Source: Dromaius novaehollandiae
Lineage: Eukaryota > Chordata > Aves > Casuariiformes > Dromaiidae
DNA length: 64,000 nucleotides
Assembly: GCF_036370855.1 (NCBI RefSeq)
Contig: NW_026991398.1
Coordinates: 310,001-374,000, forward strand
Direction: 5' to 3'
Shown here: piece after piece, positions 32,241 through 44,004 of the stretch
Layout of the letters: the number at the start of each line of letters is the position of its first letter
Numbering within the stretch: position 1 is the stretch's first letter
Translations under genes and position numbers: made by a program
The notes under the pieces: model-generated
Databases searched by the model: none
Told to the model about the DNA's origin: nothing
What the model saw: the letters and a program-made list of their open reading frames with translations, nothing else

Positions 32241-33269
32241 AAACCTGGAAACTGCAACCAAATATTCCTTCTCTTTTGATCATTCTCTTAATTTTTTCCT
32301 TCTTTCATTTGGTATTGACTTTTTCTAGACTTCTCTGTTATAATCAGGCCTGCACCATTAAAACAGATATTTTTGTGTCTCGCACACATTCTAGTGCACC
32401 AAAACCACCCCCTGCCCAGGGCTGTCCATGCAACTCCTCACTCTTTGCACAAAGCGAGTCACACTCTGAGGTGTCGAGCTCTCTCAACTGATAGAGGCAA
32501 GCAGGGTGACCAGCTTCAGTGAAATGCTGTATCTTTGGATGGCCAAATCTGCACAAACCTCAACATAGCTGTGTTAGAGTGATGTCTGAAAGGAGTCCCT
32601 AACCATCTAGCCACTCTCCCGTTTCCTTCCCTGCACGGTAAATGAAGTGCTACTGCATTTGAGGTGACAACAGGGATGAGGCTGATCTCACCCAATGCCA
32701 GGCCATTTTAGTGCACATGCCTATGTCTAACACAAGTGTCTGGACTTTCCTTTCTAGTCAAGAAAGAGAAATAAGTTGTCTCACTGAGAGGTCTTGAGAG
32801 ACTTCTCCTGGTGGCCACGTAATGCTCCAGAAAGGTTCCCGTAGGTCCTGGGTCACATTTCCCAGCTCCACATGGGCACACAGCCATCCCAGGGCATCTC
32901 AGGCAGAAATAGCCTCTATATGTGGGCAGATGAATAAAGGCCTGAACACTGACTTTTAGTCATAAGGTAAAACCTATCCAAAAAATAACTCTATGCAAGA
33001 GCTGAAAAAAATCCTCATCTCCACAACTTCACTTTTTTTTTATCAATTGGAATGGATTTTTTATTTTTTTTTTATTGTATATATTTCTTATATACATATA
33101 TATATATACTTACAGTTATTCATTCCCAATACATTTCCTACCAGCACTCTGCATGGAGAAACTTTGTTCTGAGGAACTACGGTATTCAGATTGACATATT
33201 TCCAACCTCTTCTTCTGCCTCTCTGTCCTTTCTTCTGCATCTGCAGAGGATGGGGAGAGGCAGGCAAAA
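32241..33269. other. AT-rich spacer with possible LTR
   Basis: No gene seen. The part at about 32569-32965 begins TG, contains CTATATGTGG and then AATAAA 15 bases later (32933-32938), a weak LTR-like arrangement. A T-rich run (33032-33075) and a TA-type microsatellite (33088-33109) follow. Confidence 0.3.
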
Positions 33270-33480
33270 AGGACATGGCTGCAGTGTTGATTTTGAGGTC
33301 ACTTCCACTGCAGCTGCCTGATTGGCCCTCAAGAGATGTGCTGGCCAGTAGGCATTGTGATGTCACCCAGCACCTCAGAGAGCCCACCCAACAGCAATGA
33401 CAGCCTTGGAGAGAGGAGGGGATGATGCAGGTGAAAGGGTCCTGTCTGGGTGCTGATTGTGAGGGCACCTCTGTCGCAGC
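33270..33480 (+). repeat. 64-bp satellite remnants, plus orientation
   Basis: GTTGATTTTGAGGTCACTTC at about 33286, with CTGATTGGCC downstream, and later GCTGATTGTGAGGGCACCTC at about 33453, are diverged units of the 64-bp satellite. The intervening units are decayed. Confidence 0.6.
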
Positions 33481-34430
33481 CACCCCACCAGCCCATGGCC
33501 AGCAGGCAGGCAGGCATGGCTCACGGCCACCCTGCTCAGGACTCGCCCCTCTGCAGCAGACCTGCCACCGAGCAGCCCACAGCTCCTCGCTTAGATCTCC
33601 TCTGAGCCCAATGTGCTGCCCCTGCAGCCCAGGGACAGCACAGGCATGATCTGGAAGTTTGCTTTGGCAGCTCAGTGTGCCCAAAGTAGTGCATGATGTA
33701 TTATTACCAGCCGTGGGGGTTTTACATAGTGTGATACCAAGAAGGAGTCACACTGCGTGCTCTAATGTACAGTTTGATGATGGGTGGGTGAGTTTAACTG
33801 TGCAAGGCCTGCTGGGACAGACCTGGACCACTCTAGAAGGAACTGAACCTCGCTTGTCTTTTTCCACACCTCACTGTCAAGAGGGAACCTTTGTCCAAAT
33901 TAGCCTCAGAACCACACCTGGGATATCATCTCAGAGGGGGTTCACCTCTAAAGAAGAGTCCATGAGTGAGCTAATAGCTGTGCCTGGACTGATCAGGCTC
34001 CCAGAGGCCGAGAGGATGAAGGAGCCAGGTGAGTTCATAGTGCTGCAAAGATGAATTACTCCAGATAAGGGCTGAGACCCTCTGTCAGCTGTAAGAGAAG
34101 CCTGGATGAGCAAGAGTGGATGGACCTCCCAATGGTGGTTGTCCAAAACAAGGGGAGACAAATTCCAGCTGAAGACCCATGTGGCATGGGAGCAAGCCAG
34201 CAGGAGAAAACCCTCCCTGCTGTCCTCTGGATGAACACAGGGCATGGGTTTAACAGTCATGGGTGGGATTCATCTCCCCTGGTGGCAGAACAAACATGTC
34301 TGAGCTTCAGGAAAGAAAGGCTGGAGAGGATGGAACCACCTACTTAGAGGTGCAAACCACACAGGTAGAAAACTCACACCCCAGGTACTGAGACACAAGT
34401 CACCTCACAGACTGATTCCCACCCATGTGC
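33481..34430. other. Spacer, no gene seen
   Basis: An open frame at 33659-34054 gives no recognisable product. The sequence is not obviously shared with other parts of the window. Confidence 0.4.
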
Positions 34431-34434
34431 TGCT

Positions 34435-36790
34435 CCTTGCCCATCACTTGCAGAGACAGAAGTGACCTCACCGTCACCTTCGTGGCCATGTGCCTCAGAT
34501 TGGCCTCTGAGCTTTGGAATCTATCAGCCTGTCAGAAACCAGTACTCTCATCATCATCTTCCAACCCTATATGCCTGCTGCTGGCAGGTCAGCTTCTCAG
34601 AGGGACGTTAGCCAGCTATGTGCCAGCTGCTATCCAGTCAGGCACTCATGCAGAAGTGACCTCACAATCACAATCCAACCCATGTGCCTGCTGTTGGCCT
34701 ATCAGGCGCTCAGGCAGAAGTGACCTCACAGACAGTTTCCAACTCCTGTGCTTGCTCCTGGCCCATCACCTGCAGAGACAGAAGTGACCTCACAGTCACC
34801 TGCATGATCATGTGCCTCCTAAGAGCTTACAAGCTTCTGAGACACAATCTTCTCCTAAAATACAGCCATGATACAACAGTTGTTTGCACTGCCATTCAGA
34901 GGGACCTCAGTAGGCTGGAGAAATGGACACAGAGGAACCTCATGAAGCTCCACAAAGGGAAATGAAATGTTTTGCACGTGAGAAAGAGTAATCCTATGCA
35001 CCAGGACATGCTGGTTGCTAACTGGCTGGACAGCAGCTTTGCAGAGAAGGACCTGGGGGTGCTGGTAGACAACATGAAGCAGCACGAGGCAGCAACACAT
35101 TCTCATGGCAAAGAAAGCCAATGGTTTCCTGGGCTGCCCTGGGAAGAGTGTTGCCAGCAGGGCGAGGGCTCTGTGCCTGCAGGCTCTGCGTCAGCAGGCT
35201 CTGTGCCTGCTGTCTAATCAGATCCTCAGGCACAAGTGACCTCAGAAGCACATGCCATGCTGTGAGCCTGCTGCTTGCCTATCACATTCTCCAGCACAAG
35301 TGACCTCACAAACAATTACCTTCAGCATAAGCCAAAGGCTGACCTATCAGCTGCTCAGAAAGAAGTTACCTCACAATCATCCATCAAGCCCGGGTGCTTG
35401 CTGCAGGCCCTTCTGCTTCCCTGATGGACATGACCTAGCTATTTGCCTGCTACTATCCAGTCAGGTACTACAGCAGAGGTGACTTCACAATCAACATCCA
35501 AGCCATGTGCCTCCTGCTGGCCTATCAAGAGCTGACACTGCAGTGACATCACAGTCACCAGTCACCTTCACTGCCAGGTACTTGGTACTGGCCTATCAGC
35601 TGCTCCATTATAAGTGACCCCACAATGACCATCCAAGCTGTACACTTGCTGCTGGCCTCTAAGCTGCACAGACAGAGGTGACCTCACAGGCACTTCTACA
35701 CCCACGTGCTGCTGCTGGACCATCATCTTCAGAGACGAAAGTGACATCACTGTCATCTTCACAGCCAGGGTCCTCCTAGTAGCTTAGGAACTTCCAAGAC
35801 ATAATTCACCTCATTATAACTTTGCCACCCATCAGCCTCTTAGTGGCTCATCAGCTGATCAGTTACAAAGAACCTCACAAACAACATCCAAGCCCACGCA
35901 CCAGCTCCTGGCCTTTCAGCTTCCTGATAGATGTGACCCAGCTACATGCCTGCTGCTGTCCAGTCAGGTCACTGGGCAGAAGGGACCTCAAAATCAACAT
36001 CAAAGTCATGTGCCTGCTGCTGGCCAATCAGCTGCAGAGACAGGAGTGACCACAAAACCTGCATCCTAGCCGTATGCCTGTTGGTGGCCTATCAGGTACT
36101 CAGGCAGACATGACCTCACAACCCCTTAGCCCAGACAGGAGTCAAGTGCTGGCCTATCAGCTTCACCCACTGAAGTGACCTCATGGTCACTTTCCCACCC
36201 TTGTGCCTGCTTCTGGTCCATCACCTGCAGAGACAGAAGTGACCTCACAGACACCTTTATGGTCATGGGCCTCCTGCTATCCAAGGAACTTCTGAGACAC
36301 AATTCATCTCATAAAAATGTCCCCACTAGTCAGTCTCCTCGTGGTCTATCGGCTCACCAGATACAACTGTCTTCATAATTACCTACCAAGCCAATGGACC
36401 TGCTGCTGGTCTTTCACCTTCCCTTAGGGAAATTACCTCAGCACGGTCTTTGTTTCCATCTAGTCAGCTACTCAGGCAGAAACGATGCCACAATTATCAT
36501 CTGAGCCATGTGCCTGCTGCTGGCCTATCAGAACCTGAGAGAGAAGTGATCTCACAGTCACTGTCCAAGCCATGCAACTGTTTCTGGCCTATCAGCTATT
36601 CAGTTCCAAATGACCTCACAAGCAACATCCTAGCCCTGTGCCTCTTGGTGGCCTATCAGGTCCTCAGGCAGAAGTGACCTCACAAACAATTGCCCCAAGC
36701 ATTAGCCAAGTACTGGCCTATCAGCTGCTCAGATAGAGGTGGCCTTACAATCATCGACTAAGCCCACGTGGCTGCTGATGGCCTTTTAGC
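34435..36790 (-). repeat. 64-bp satellite array 2, minus orientation
   Basis: The largest array, about 2.35 kb including a CR1 insertion. Units read AAGTGACCTCACA on plus (the reverse complement of array 1), then CATGTGCCTGCTGCTGGCC and TATCAG. AGTGAC motifs at 34655, 34719 and 34783 give the period of 64. Units are moderately diverged and some are truncated. Confidence 0.93.
34880..35165 (+). mobile_element. CR1 LINE fragment inside satellite array
   Basis: It encodes AIQRDLSRLEKWTQRNLMKL and HKGK, then [11 protein letters not shown] and KKANGF-like text, the late RT region of CR1. It is truncated on both sides and flanked by satellite units, so it inserted into an existing array. Short GGCTCTGTGCCTGC repeats follow at about 35165-35215. 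Confidence 0.85.
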
Positions 36791-36794
36791 TTCT

Positions 36795-36970
36795 CTGATG
36801 GTCAAGGTTTGTGTTCTTGCTTGAGAGGTCACTTCCGTCTCAGCCCCGATAGGCTAGCAGCAGGACCATGGCTGGGGCATGCGCATGTGAGATCACTCCT
36901 GCCTTAGCAGCTGATAGGCCAGCAGCAGGCACATGGCTTGGATGCTGATTGTGAGGTTACATATATCTGA
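36795..36970 (+). repeat. 64-bp satellite, plus orientation after inversion
   Basis: About two and a half units with GAGAGGTCACTTCCG, GTGAGATCACTCC and GTGAGGTTAC. These run opposite to the array immediately to the left. Confidence 0.85.
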
Positions 36971-37009
36971 TCAGCTGAACGTGGGGGTTTATTTAGCACC
37001 CTGGCTGGA

Positions 37010-37515
37010 GATCCTGCAAGAATTTCAGGAACCGCAGGCCCCAACCAGCCTAGTGACACATTGCAAAATGTGCTCAGCTGAGCAGGACACCAGAACAGTC
37101 AGGTTAGAAATGACCCCCTTAGAGAAGAGAGGAGCATGTGGAAAGGTGAGAACCATAATACTGGTGGGGCTTGCAGAGTTATTTGCATAAAACAACTTCA
37201 ACTTGGCAAGCTGATTTTCAACTATTTCCTGTCGACCTGCAGGAAAGCGTTTGAATATTAGGTGATGACTTTCAGGGTCCAAAAGCACTGTTGTAATTTG
37301 CTTCATTTTCAGTACCAAAAATAAGCTCTGCACCCTTGAGACAGTACTCACTGTCGTATGTACATCTGGTAGTCGTGGTTGTAAGAGCCCAGTTATTTTC
37401 TGAAGAAATACTTTGTCCTTGGAAGTTTTTCTTATTTGCCCATTTTGAAAAGTCATCACTGTGACACTGCTGCTTGAAAGAGTATCTTTAAGCGTAAGGG
37501 ATGGGAAGTTAGGAG
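37010..37515 (-). pseudogene. Exon-like remnant of an unidentified gene, copy 1
   Basis: The frame is open through 37025-37534. Reading on the minus strand there are two or three exon-like pieces: one with SSSVTVMTFQNGQIRKTSKD, ending at a GTGAGT donor near 37360; one starting after TTTCCTGCAG near 37235 with GRQEIVENQLAKLKLFYANN; and one after TTCTCTAAG near 37120 with GVISNLTVLVSCSAEHILQC, ending at a stop after LVGACGS. The same pieces occur on plus at 53165-53530. Conservation of the protein-like parts and of the splice-like borders suggests the 3' exons of a real gene. I do not recognise the family. Whether this copy is functional is unknown; no 5' part is evident. Confidence 0.4.
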
Positions 37516-38650
37516 AATAACAAAATAAAGACAAAGCATTCTGTAGACATTAAAATTTACTTTACTACTCTTTGTATTTCTCAGCATCTGTCAAATTATC
37601 TTTCATATTAGCAAATACAGCTTTTATGTGTTTTCTTTCTCAGGTAGCCTATATTTCAACTCAGTAAGATGGTCCTTTTGAGTGCTAGCTTTTAAGCCCT
37701 GCAATTTTAGTCGTAGAAAGGAGTTACCACTAAACAGAAATGCATGTTTTTTTGCTTCGTACACTGTCATTCTAAAAGTAGGACAGACTTACATTACTTG
37801 TGGTTCAGTATACCATAGTAATCACAGGCTTAACTTTTCCATTTTTCATGTCTTTTCATCAAAAAGGGTGTACTCAATATTATAAATTGCCTTTCTGAAT
37901 ACTTTGGAAAGACTTTGTTCTTCCCATCCTTTCTGAAGCATATTTGAAACATTAGAAGTGGTGAATGAACATTCGGCTTCTTAGCAGCTTTTGGAATAGA
38001 TGTGAAGCACAAAGTCATGGAGGTAGATTAATCCATACAACATGAAGAGCTGAAAGTCACTAAACAAAATACCACTTGTTCAGCATTATTCCAGTTCACT
38101 GCAACTCACATTTCATGCCCTAGTAAGAGCACAGGAGGTCGTTCCAGTGCTTCTTGGCCAGGGTAAGTCTGTTGTAGACAGGGCAAGTCTACTGACAGAC
38201 ATGTAAAGATGTAATGACAGCTTTCAAGCTAGAGTTGGAAACTGGAGTTGAGACAATCACAGCATCCCACTGGCAAAGTCATAGGACCTTGTCAGAGTGT
38301 GTGTGTGCTTCAGTTGCTTCTGGGTCTTTTTGTGTGAGGACAATATAGAAAACAGAGTAAACAGCACACTACGTACCTGCAGTGTGAAACACTGGGGGCC
38401 ATTTGAGGAGCGCAGTGTTTCATTCCTGATCTCCAAACAAGCCAAAAAAAGCCAGACTGAAACTGAACATATTGTAGTTTTCTCGTCAAAATAATTTCTA
38501 TTTTTAGGAAGAAAAATACTTCTCATTCTTCATCCTTACCATTTCTATCCAGTGCTTTTCTATGCAAGTATTCCAGATTTCTTCTTCATTACAATGAGAG
38601 AGATTATGACTCTGTACATATAAAGGCTTTCTTTGTACTTTCATGGGCTT
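37516..38650. other. AT-rich region, possibly introns of the unidentified gene
   Basis: AT-richer than its surroundings and not visibly duplicated. On the minus strand a short exon-like piece at about 38375-38430 (NETLRSSNGPQCFTLQ) ends at a strong CAG/GTACGT donor. Another possible piece is at 37885-38010 (KKPNVHSPLLMFQ). These could be upstream exons of the remnant at 37010-37515. This is suggestive only. Confidence 0.3.
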
Positions 38651-38654
38651 CCAT

Positions 38655-39110
38655 CCAGGGCATCTTGAGAAACTTGGGGATTCAGCCAACAGAAACCTTA
38701 TGATGACATTTTACCAAGACGAGTGGCAAATTCTGCATGTGGGGAAGAATAACCCCATGTATCTAGGCAGTTTGGGGTGTGAACGGCTAAGGAATGGCCT
38801 GAGGAGAAGGCCTGGATATTGCAATGGATGCTGTAGGAGCCAGTGGTGCATGCTCACTGTGAATAAGGCCAGACATCAACAGGGCTGCATGAGGAGGAGC
38901 ATGGCTTCCCAGACAACAGGAGTTATCCCCCTCGAATCAGCACTAGTGTGTCCCATTTCCAGGCTGCCTGGAGCTTCTCTTGGTAGTTGGAAGCAGCATG
39001 GGAAGGGGAAAAAAACCTCAAACCTGCAGCTTGGGAAGTTCAGACTGGACATTAGCATGAAAGAAAAAAGAAATTACCTAAAGGGTGGTGCTGTGGTGCA
39101 ACAGGTCACC
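38655..39110 (+). mobile_element. CR1 LINE fragment, C-terminal ORF2
   Basis: It parallels 29410-30045 (for example TTGGGGATT then CAACAGAAAC, and GCTTGGGAAGTTCAG-type sequence near the end) with a large internal deletion. The 201-codon open frame here (38643-39248) runs out of the CR1 into block B and is not a gene. Confidence 0.75.
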
Positions 39111-39990
39111 CAGAGTTTGCTCAATCTCCTCGCAATAGCTGAGGTTCATGGACTCGGCACCAAATACACTATGGGGCTCATTACAATGCAAAAAGCTCTG
39201 ATGAACCACGTCTCTCCCTATAATTTTCTTGAAGACTTGTATGGATAATTAGAGTGGTTTCAGCAGTGTAGCTGAAAGATGGTGACTTCAGTTAGAACAT
39301 CATACAAAGGTATTTCTGATTTTTAAGGTTTTTATGATTAGTATTCTTATTCAGCTTCCAGAATAAGTGACAGCAACATTTTCCAAATGCTACAGATCCA
39401 GAGTGTCTCCTAATGAAGTGTGGACATGTAAGAAAAGCAATGTCCCAGAGATCAGACACTGTATGGACAACCTTCCTCCCCATCTCCCCAACCCTGCCAT
39501 TTCCCTCATCAGCCACCTGGGACTTGCATCACTTTTCTTAACATCTAACTAATTTTCCACTGAAGTCTGTAACTGAATGTTAAAGCTCATACGCCCCAGT
39601 TCCCACATGCTTTCCTTAGACAACTAGCTGCAAACAGACAGAGAAAAACTTTTCTTAATTGCAAGCCAAAAAAACCCAAAAAAACAAAAAAACAAAAAAA
39701 GCCATGATGCAGTTTCCTAAAGAATAATTACACTTCTCAACTGTATGCCAAGTCCAAGCTGCCTCCAATGAAGTCCACAAGGAATAGCCGGACAATAAAT
39801 CTTTTGGATAGATAGGAAATGCTGAACAGAAACAGAATGAAGGACTTGCCCAGAGGAACAAACTACTGAATGACAGAGCAAGCTTTAAACTCCCCAAAGC
39901 GCAAATCAGCAGCGTGGTATGGGAATGAACAAAGAGTAATAAAAGGAGTTATAATGTTACAGTGTCCAGAGAGTGTTCTGTAAAGGGGAT
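39111..39990. repeat. Duplicated block B, copy 3, shortened
   Basis: A direct copy of the left part of block B. It lacks the right end present at 7560-8030 and 31730-32240. A-rich run AAAAACCC/AAAAACAAAAAA at about 39667-39700. No gene seen. Confidence 0.65.
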
Positions 39991-41137
39991 GTTAGAAATT
40001 GTTAATTTAATCAGGACCTGTGGAAACAGAAGAGAGAGCCATACAGCTCCTGGGGGTCCTGGACCATGCTGGGGGCTGTGCTGCCCTTGGGCATCTTGGA
40101 CCAGGCTGTGTTTCTGTACAGAATTCTGGAAAACACTCTATGCAGGCCCCTAGAGAAGAGAGATTTTCCTGGACACTCAGAGCAATCCATGCAGGACTCA
40201 GGCATGTCAAGGGAAACCCAGCCCACCCACACCAAACCCACTACTCTCCCTAGACATCTTCCTGGAGCCTTGGCCAGGAGCAGGAAGGGGTGTGGGGACA
40301 TGGCCACATCCCAGACTAGCCTCCATCAGGCCTGCAGCCCCACAACATGTCACAGCTTCAAGTGAGCTCTCTAAAGCAACACTTCGCATGACCCTGGTGC
40401 ATTGGCAAGACTTTGGGCAGACACCCAGGAGACAGGGCAGAGAAAGGGCAGAGACCTCAGGGTGCACAGCTGAGCTCACAGCATCACAGAGAGGGTGCCG
40501 CAGGCTGGATAAGCAACCCAAAAAAGCAAACGAGTCCTTGCAGTGACTTGGAAAGCTACATCTGTGACAGTATTCAAGGGGGATGGAGTCTCCCTTCTGC
40601 AAGAGTCACCCTGGGACTGTGCCAAGACTAGGAAGAACCAGAAGGCCGGTTGTAGGAACGTTCTCAAGCTTCAGCAGTTGCAGAGGTGGGAGCTGGTCAC
40701 CTCACAAACTTCTGAATGGGCCCAAATGCAGGTCCTGAGGCATTGCACTGCCTTACAGGCTCTGCACCAGAGCCTAGACAGCAGTACTGTGGTGTGTGGG
40801 CATGTCCTGAGATGCCCAGGGTCAAAACTATGGGAGATCCAGGGTGCCAGGTCTGTAAAGCTCCCCAGGAGACCTTGGTTGACGGCTGGGTATGTCCAGG
40901 GTGCCAGAGGCATAAGCAACCCTCAGGCAAGAAGCACTGCTTTGAGTGGACACTGAAAAGCCCAAGGCCCAACTGAGGCCCAGGCAGGAGAAATGGCTTT
41001 CCCTAGGCTCAGCCAGAAGGAAAGCTGGGCAAAATGCATGAGAAATGGGAAAACTTCCCCAGATTTGCCCCCTGTCCTGGCCCTCCAGATGATGTGTGTT
41101 AAGGGCACATTTGCTCTTTTCTGGCGTATCATCCTAA
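39991..41137. other. Spacer, no certain gene
   Basis: It has several short open frames on both strands. One plus frame (40716-40976) contains CQVCKAPQ and WVCPGCQRH, two CxxC pairs spaced like a small zinc ribbon. It lacks any supporting context, so I do not call it a gene. Confidence 0.35.
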
Positions 41138-42180
41138 TCTTAAGCACCGCAGAATGAGAAACCTTGCTGAGGACTTTTAAAAACAAAGAGCCTGCTTTGG
41201 TGCCTAAAGGAGGAAGGCTACAACCTGTCAAATGTCGTCCTACCTCCTACTTCTACAAAAAGAGCAACCCACAGCAGAAATCAGTTTTGAAGCTCACCAA
41301 AGCATCTCAGCTTGCGGCCATGTGCTGTTTCATCCCACATGACTTTGATCCTGGCTTTGAAAAATGCCAAACCTTAAACCAATCCTGAATCCCTGGCTTC
41401 CTGCACAGGTGTGCCCAGTGTAGAGACCTGCCAGTAGAGGAGTGCAGAAGTGACTTCTCCAGTGCCCCATTTTGCATATTTCACACCCTTTGACACCATC
41501 TGGAGACACTCCTGAAGGATTTATCAGCAAGTTCTGGAAAATAACTGGGGTGAAGGGAGTTGACTGCTTCCCAGGACAAGAGGGGAAGTCTCTCTGCTCT
41601 CTCCCTGGCTGTGCCATCTCCATGCCAGTGACCTCCTGAGCCCGCTGATGACACGAGCTGATGTCATAGCGGGATGTGCCACCTCACACAGAGGTCTCCC
41701 CAGTGTCACAGGGGTACCCGCACTTCCCTGCAAGGCCTGGTCACTGCTGGGCACCGCTCATGTGCTGCCTGCCACTGCCCTTTGGAGCCACTCCGGGGCA
41801 AGGAGAGGGGATGGGAGCTGCACTGGGGCCCCTCACCAACAGGCAGAGGAGCAGGGACACAGCAGAGAGTTTCATGTAACAAGACGGGAAGAGTGTCCTT
41901 CCTCCTCATCTGGAGAGGCGAGCCAAGGGCAAGGGGACAAGCGAGATGGAGGACTGCTGGACCAACACCATCAGCCCAGACCATAGTTCCTTGTTCCCAG
42001 CACTCCTGCAGCTCTCCACTGAGGGTAAGGGCTTTGGGAGCTCCTTCCTGAGGGGTCACACAGAGACTGTTAACTGCTGTGACAGAGACTGTAACAGAGA
42101 CTGTTAACTGCTTAATGGGCTGTGGATCCCGGGCTGTGGGGGTGGCTGCATGGGGTGGGGGCTGCTGTAACAGCCCTGTT
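41138..42180. repeat. Island-satellite duplication, copy 2, left part
   Basis: A direct copy of 9211-10130, starting at the CTTAAGCACC motif. There is no CR1 tail at the boundary, unlike copy 1. Near 42065-42110 there is a small tandem repeat around AGAGACTGTTAACTGC. No gene seen. Confidence 0.65.
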
Positions 42181-43187
42181 GTAGGGTCCCAATGGGGCAA
42201 GAGGACCCTGCGCTGCCAGGCCCTGTCCAGCCCTGCCCGGGGGCAGCAGGACATTGCCCGCGGGCTCCGGCACCCTGGCCATGCCCAGGGTCCCCGCGCC
42301 GGCACCAGGGCCGGCACTAGCACTGGCGCCAGGGCTGCTCTCCTGCACCCAGCACAGCCCCTGGGCAGCCAGGAGCCTCGCGGGGCCGCTGTGGCAGAGG
42401 CCAGCCCCTGCGGGGCAGCTGCGGGGCCCCAGGGCGCCGGTCTGCCCACAGGCCCCACCATGCCCTGCGACGCCCTGAGCTGCCACCCACAACATGGCGC
42501 CCCACCGCGGGGGGAGGGGAGTGGCAGAGCTGGCCGCCAGGGCAGGAGGCTGCAATGTTTCCTCAGCAACGCCCCAGTGCTGCCTCCTATTGGCTGCTGT
42601 GAGGAGGAGGGCGGGGATGAGCTTGACTGGTCTCTCTGTCAGCCAATCGGAGGCCACCATGTGGGGGGGGGAAAAAAAAAAAAAGGAGGTGACAGCAGTG
42701 TGGGATCAAAGCAGGAGCGAGGGGCCAGGCAAGAGCAGGTGTGAGTGGGGGTGGCGGGGCTGCGGGCACGTCCCGATGGCGGCGGGTGCCCTCCCGCTGG
42801 GGCAGGGGCAGCAGTGCTGCCCCGGGGCTGCTTTCCTCCCAGAGCTGCAGCAGGGGCTGGTGGGGCCGGGAGCACGGGACAAAGCCCCCTGGCCCCGGGG
42901 GAGCTGCCCTGCGAGCCAGATGTGCCGGCTGCCCCCAAGCAGCTGGGCCAAGGTGGCTGGGGGGGTTTGGGGGCAGGAAGCTTTGCCCCTGCCCTGGGTC
43001 GCAGACCCCTTGTCCAGCCTTTCCCAGAGCTGCTGCTTTGGGGGCAGTAACTGGTCCGTAGCGGGTGTTTTGTTGCCCAATGAGCATTGCAAGGCCCCAG
43101 GGTGAGTCCGGGAGGCCGCTCAGGAGCTGGCTGAGCCCTGGGGGAGGCAGGGGCAGCTGCAGGCGGCAATAGCCGCGTGGCTGGGCT
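42181..43187. promoter_or_regulatory. GC-rich CpG-type island, copy 2
   Basis: It holds an inverted CCAAT box (42589-42593), a GC box (42609-42614) and a forward CCAAT box (42643-42647), the same order and near-identical spacing as at 11372-11429. A GTGAGT donor-like site is at 43102-43107 in the conserved context GGGTGAGTCCGG. Relative to copy 1 it lacks several hundred bases. Conservation of the putative promoter and donor, but not of any open frame, favours a non-coding transcript. Confidence 0.45.
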
Positions 43188-43610
43188 GTGGGCAGGGAGG
43201 TCACGGCTGTCTGCGAGAGCTGGGCCAGGAGATCCCCAGTGTCAAATCAGTTCTTGGTCAGTAGCTGCCAGGCCAGCAGGAGGCCCGTGGCTCGGCTGTT
43301 GATTGTGAGGTCACTTCTGCCTGAGTCCCTGATAGGCCAGCAGCAGGCAGAGCGGTGTGGAAGCAGACTGTGAGGTCTCCTGGGTCAGAGTACCTGGTAG
43401 GGCAGCAGCATGTGCATGGCTGGGGATGTTATTTTGTGGCAACTTGTGTCTCTGAAGCCCTTAGACCATCAGCAGGCACCTGGTGGCGGTATGGACTTGT
43501 GAGATCACTTCTATCTGAGCAGCTGATAGGCCAGGAGAAGGTCCATGGCTTGGATGTTGGTGGTGAGGTCACTTCTGGGTTTGGTGAGCATGCCAGGAGG
43601 AGGAAGTGAC
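43188..43610 (+). repeat. 64-bp satellite array 3
   Basis: It joins the island exactly as array 1 does (shared GAGGTCACGGCTGTCTGCGA). Units follow with GAGGTCACTTCTGCC and later GATCACTTCTATC and GAGGTCACTTCTGGG. It is shorter than array 1. Confidence 0.9.
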
Positions 43611-44004
43611 ACCTGCAGATCTCTACAGCAATACAGAAATGCAACTAATAAATCAAGCAGAAGTAGACAATAATATTCCACATCTTCTGTTACAAATCTT
43701 ATTCCACTCCATCATCGTGAATTAGTAGTGCTACTTTTAAAATGAGGATGGTATTCTCTGGGAAATGTAGACATGGAGTCTGACTTTGTATTTCTTGCTA
43801 AGTATAGGCTTACAGCCTGCTCCTGGTGGATGAAGGAGTCCACTTACAATTTTTATGCTGCTAAATTAATGAAGTGCTGGTGTGAGCAGTGAGATCAATA
43901 ATCTGATTTCCAGTGTCTGTGTGCTGCAGAATATTCTGTCCCATCAAAATACCAGGGGGCTTGTGAGATTTTTCTCCCAGATCTGAACGATATCTCTGTC
44001 CTTT
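43611..44004. other. AT-richer spacer, no gene seen
   Basis: I see nothing recognisable between the end of the satellite and the three-copy repeat. Confidence 0.4.

Noticed and set aside
34684..34965. Open frames across the satellite units as a repeat protein
   Set aside because: The 64-base period is not a multiple of three, so the frame changes in each unit.
34435..36790. CRISPR-like array
   Set aside because: The 64-base units are contiguous and diverged throughout, with no constant-repeat/unique-spacer pattern, and the host is a bird.
38643..39248. 201-codon plus-strand open frame
   Set aside because: It runs from decayed CR1 sequence into block B and has no conserved protein.
41706..42569. 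Minus-strand open frame of 287 codons
   Set aside because: It crosses from flank into the GC-rich island, has a low-complexity Pro/Ala/Gly composition, and is not open in the copy at 9.7-11 kb.
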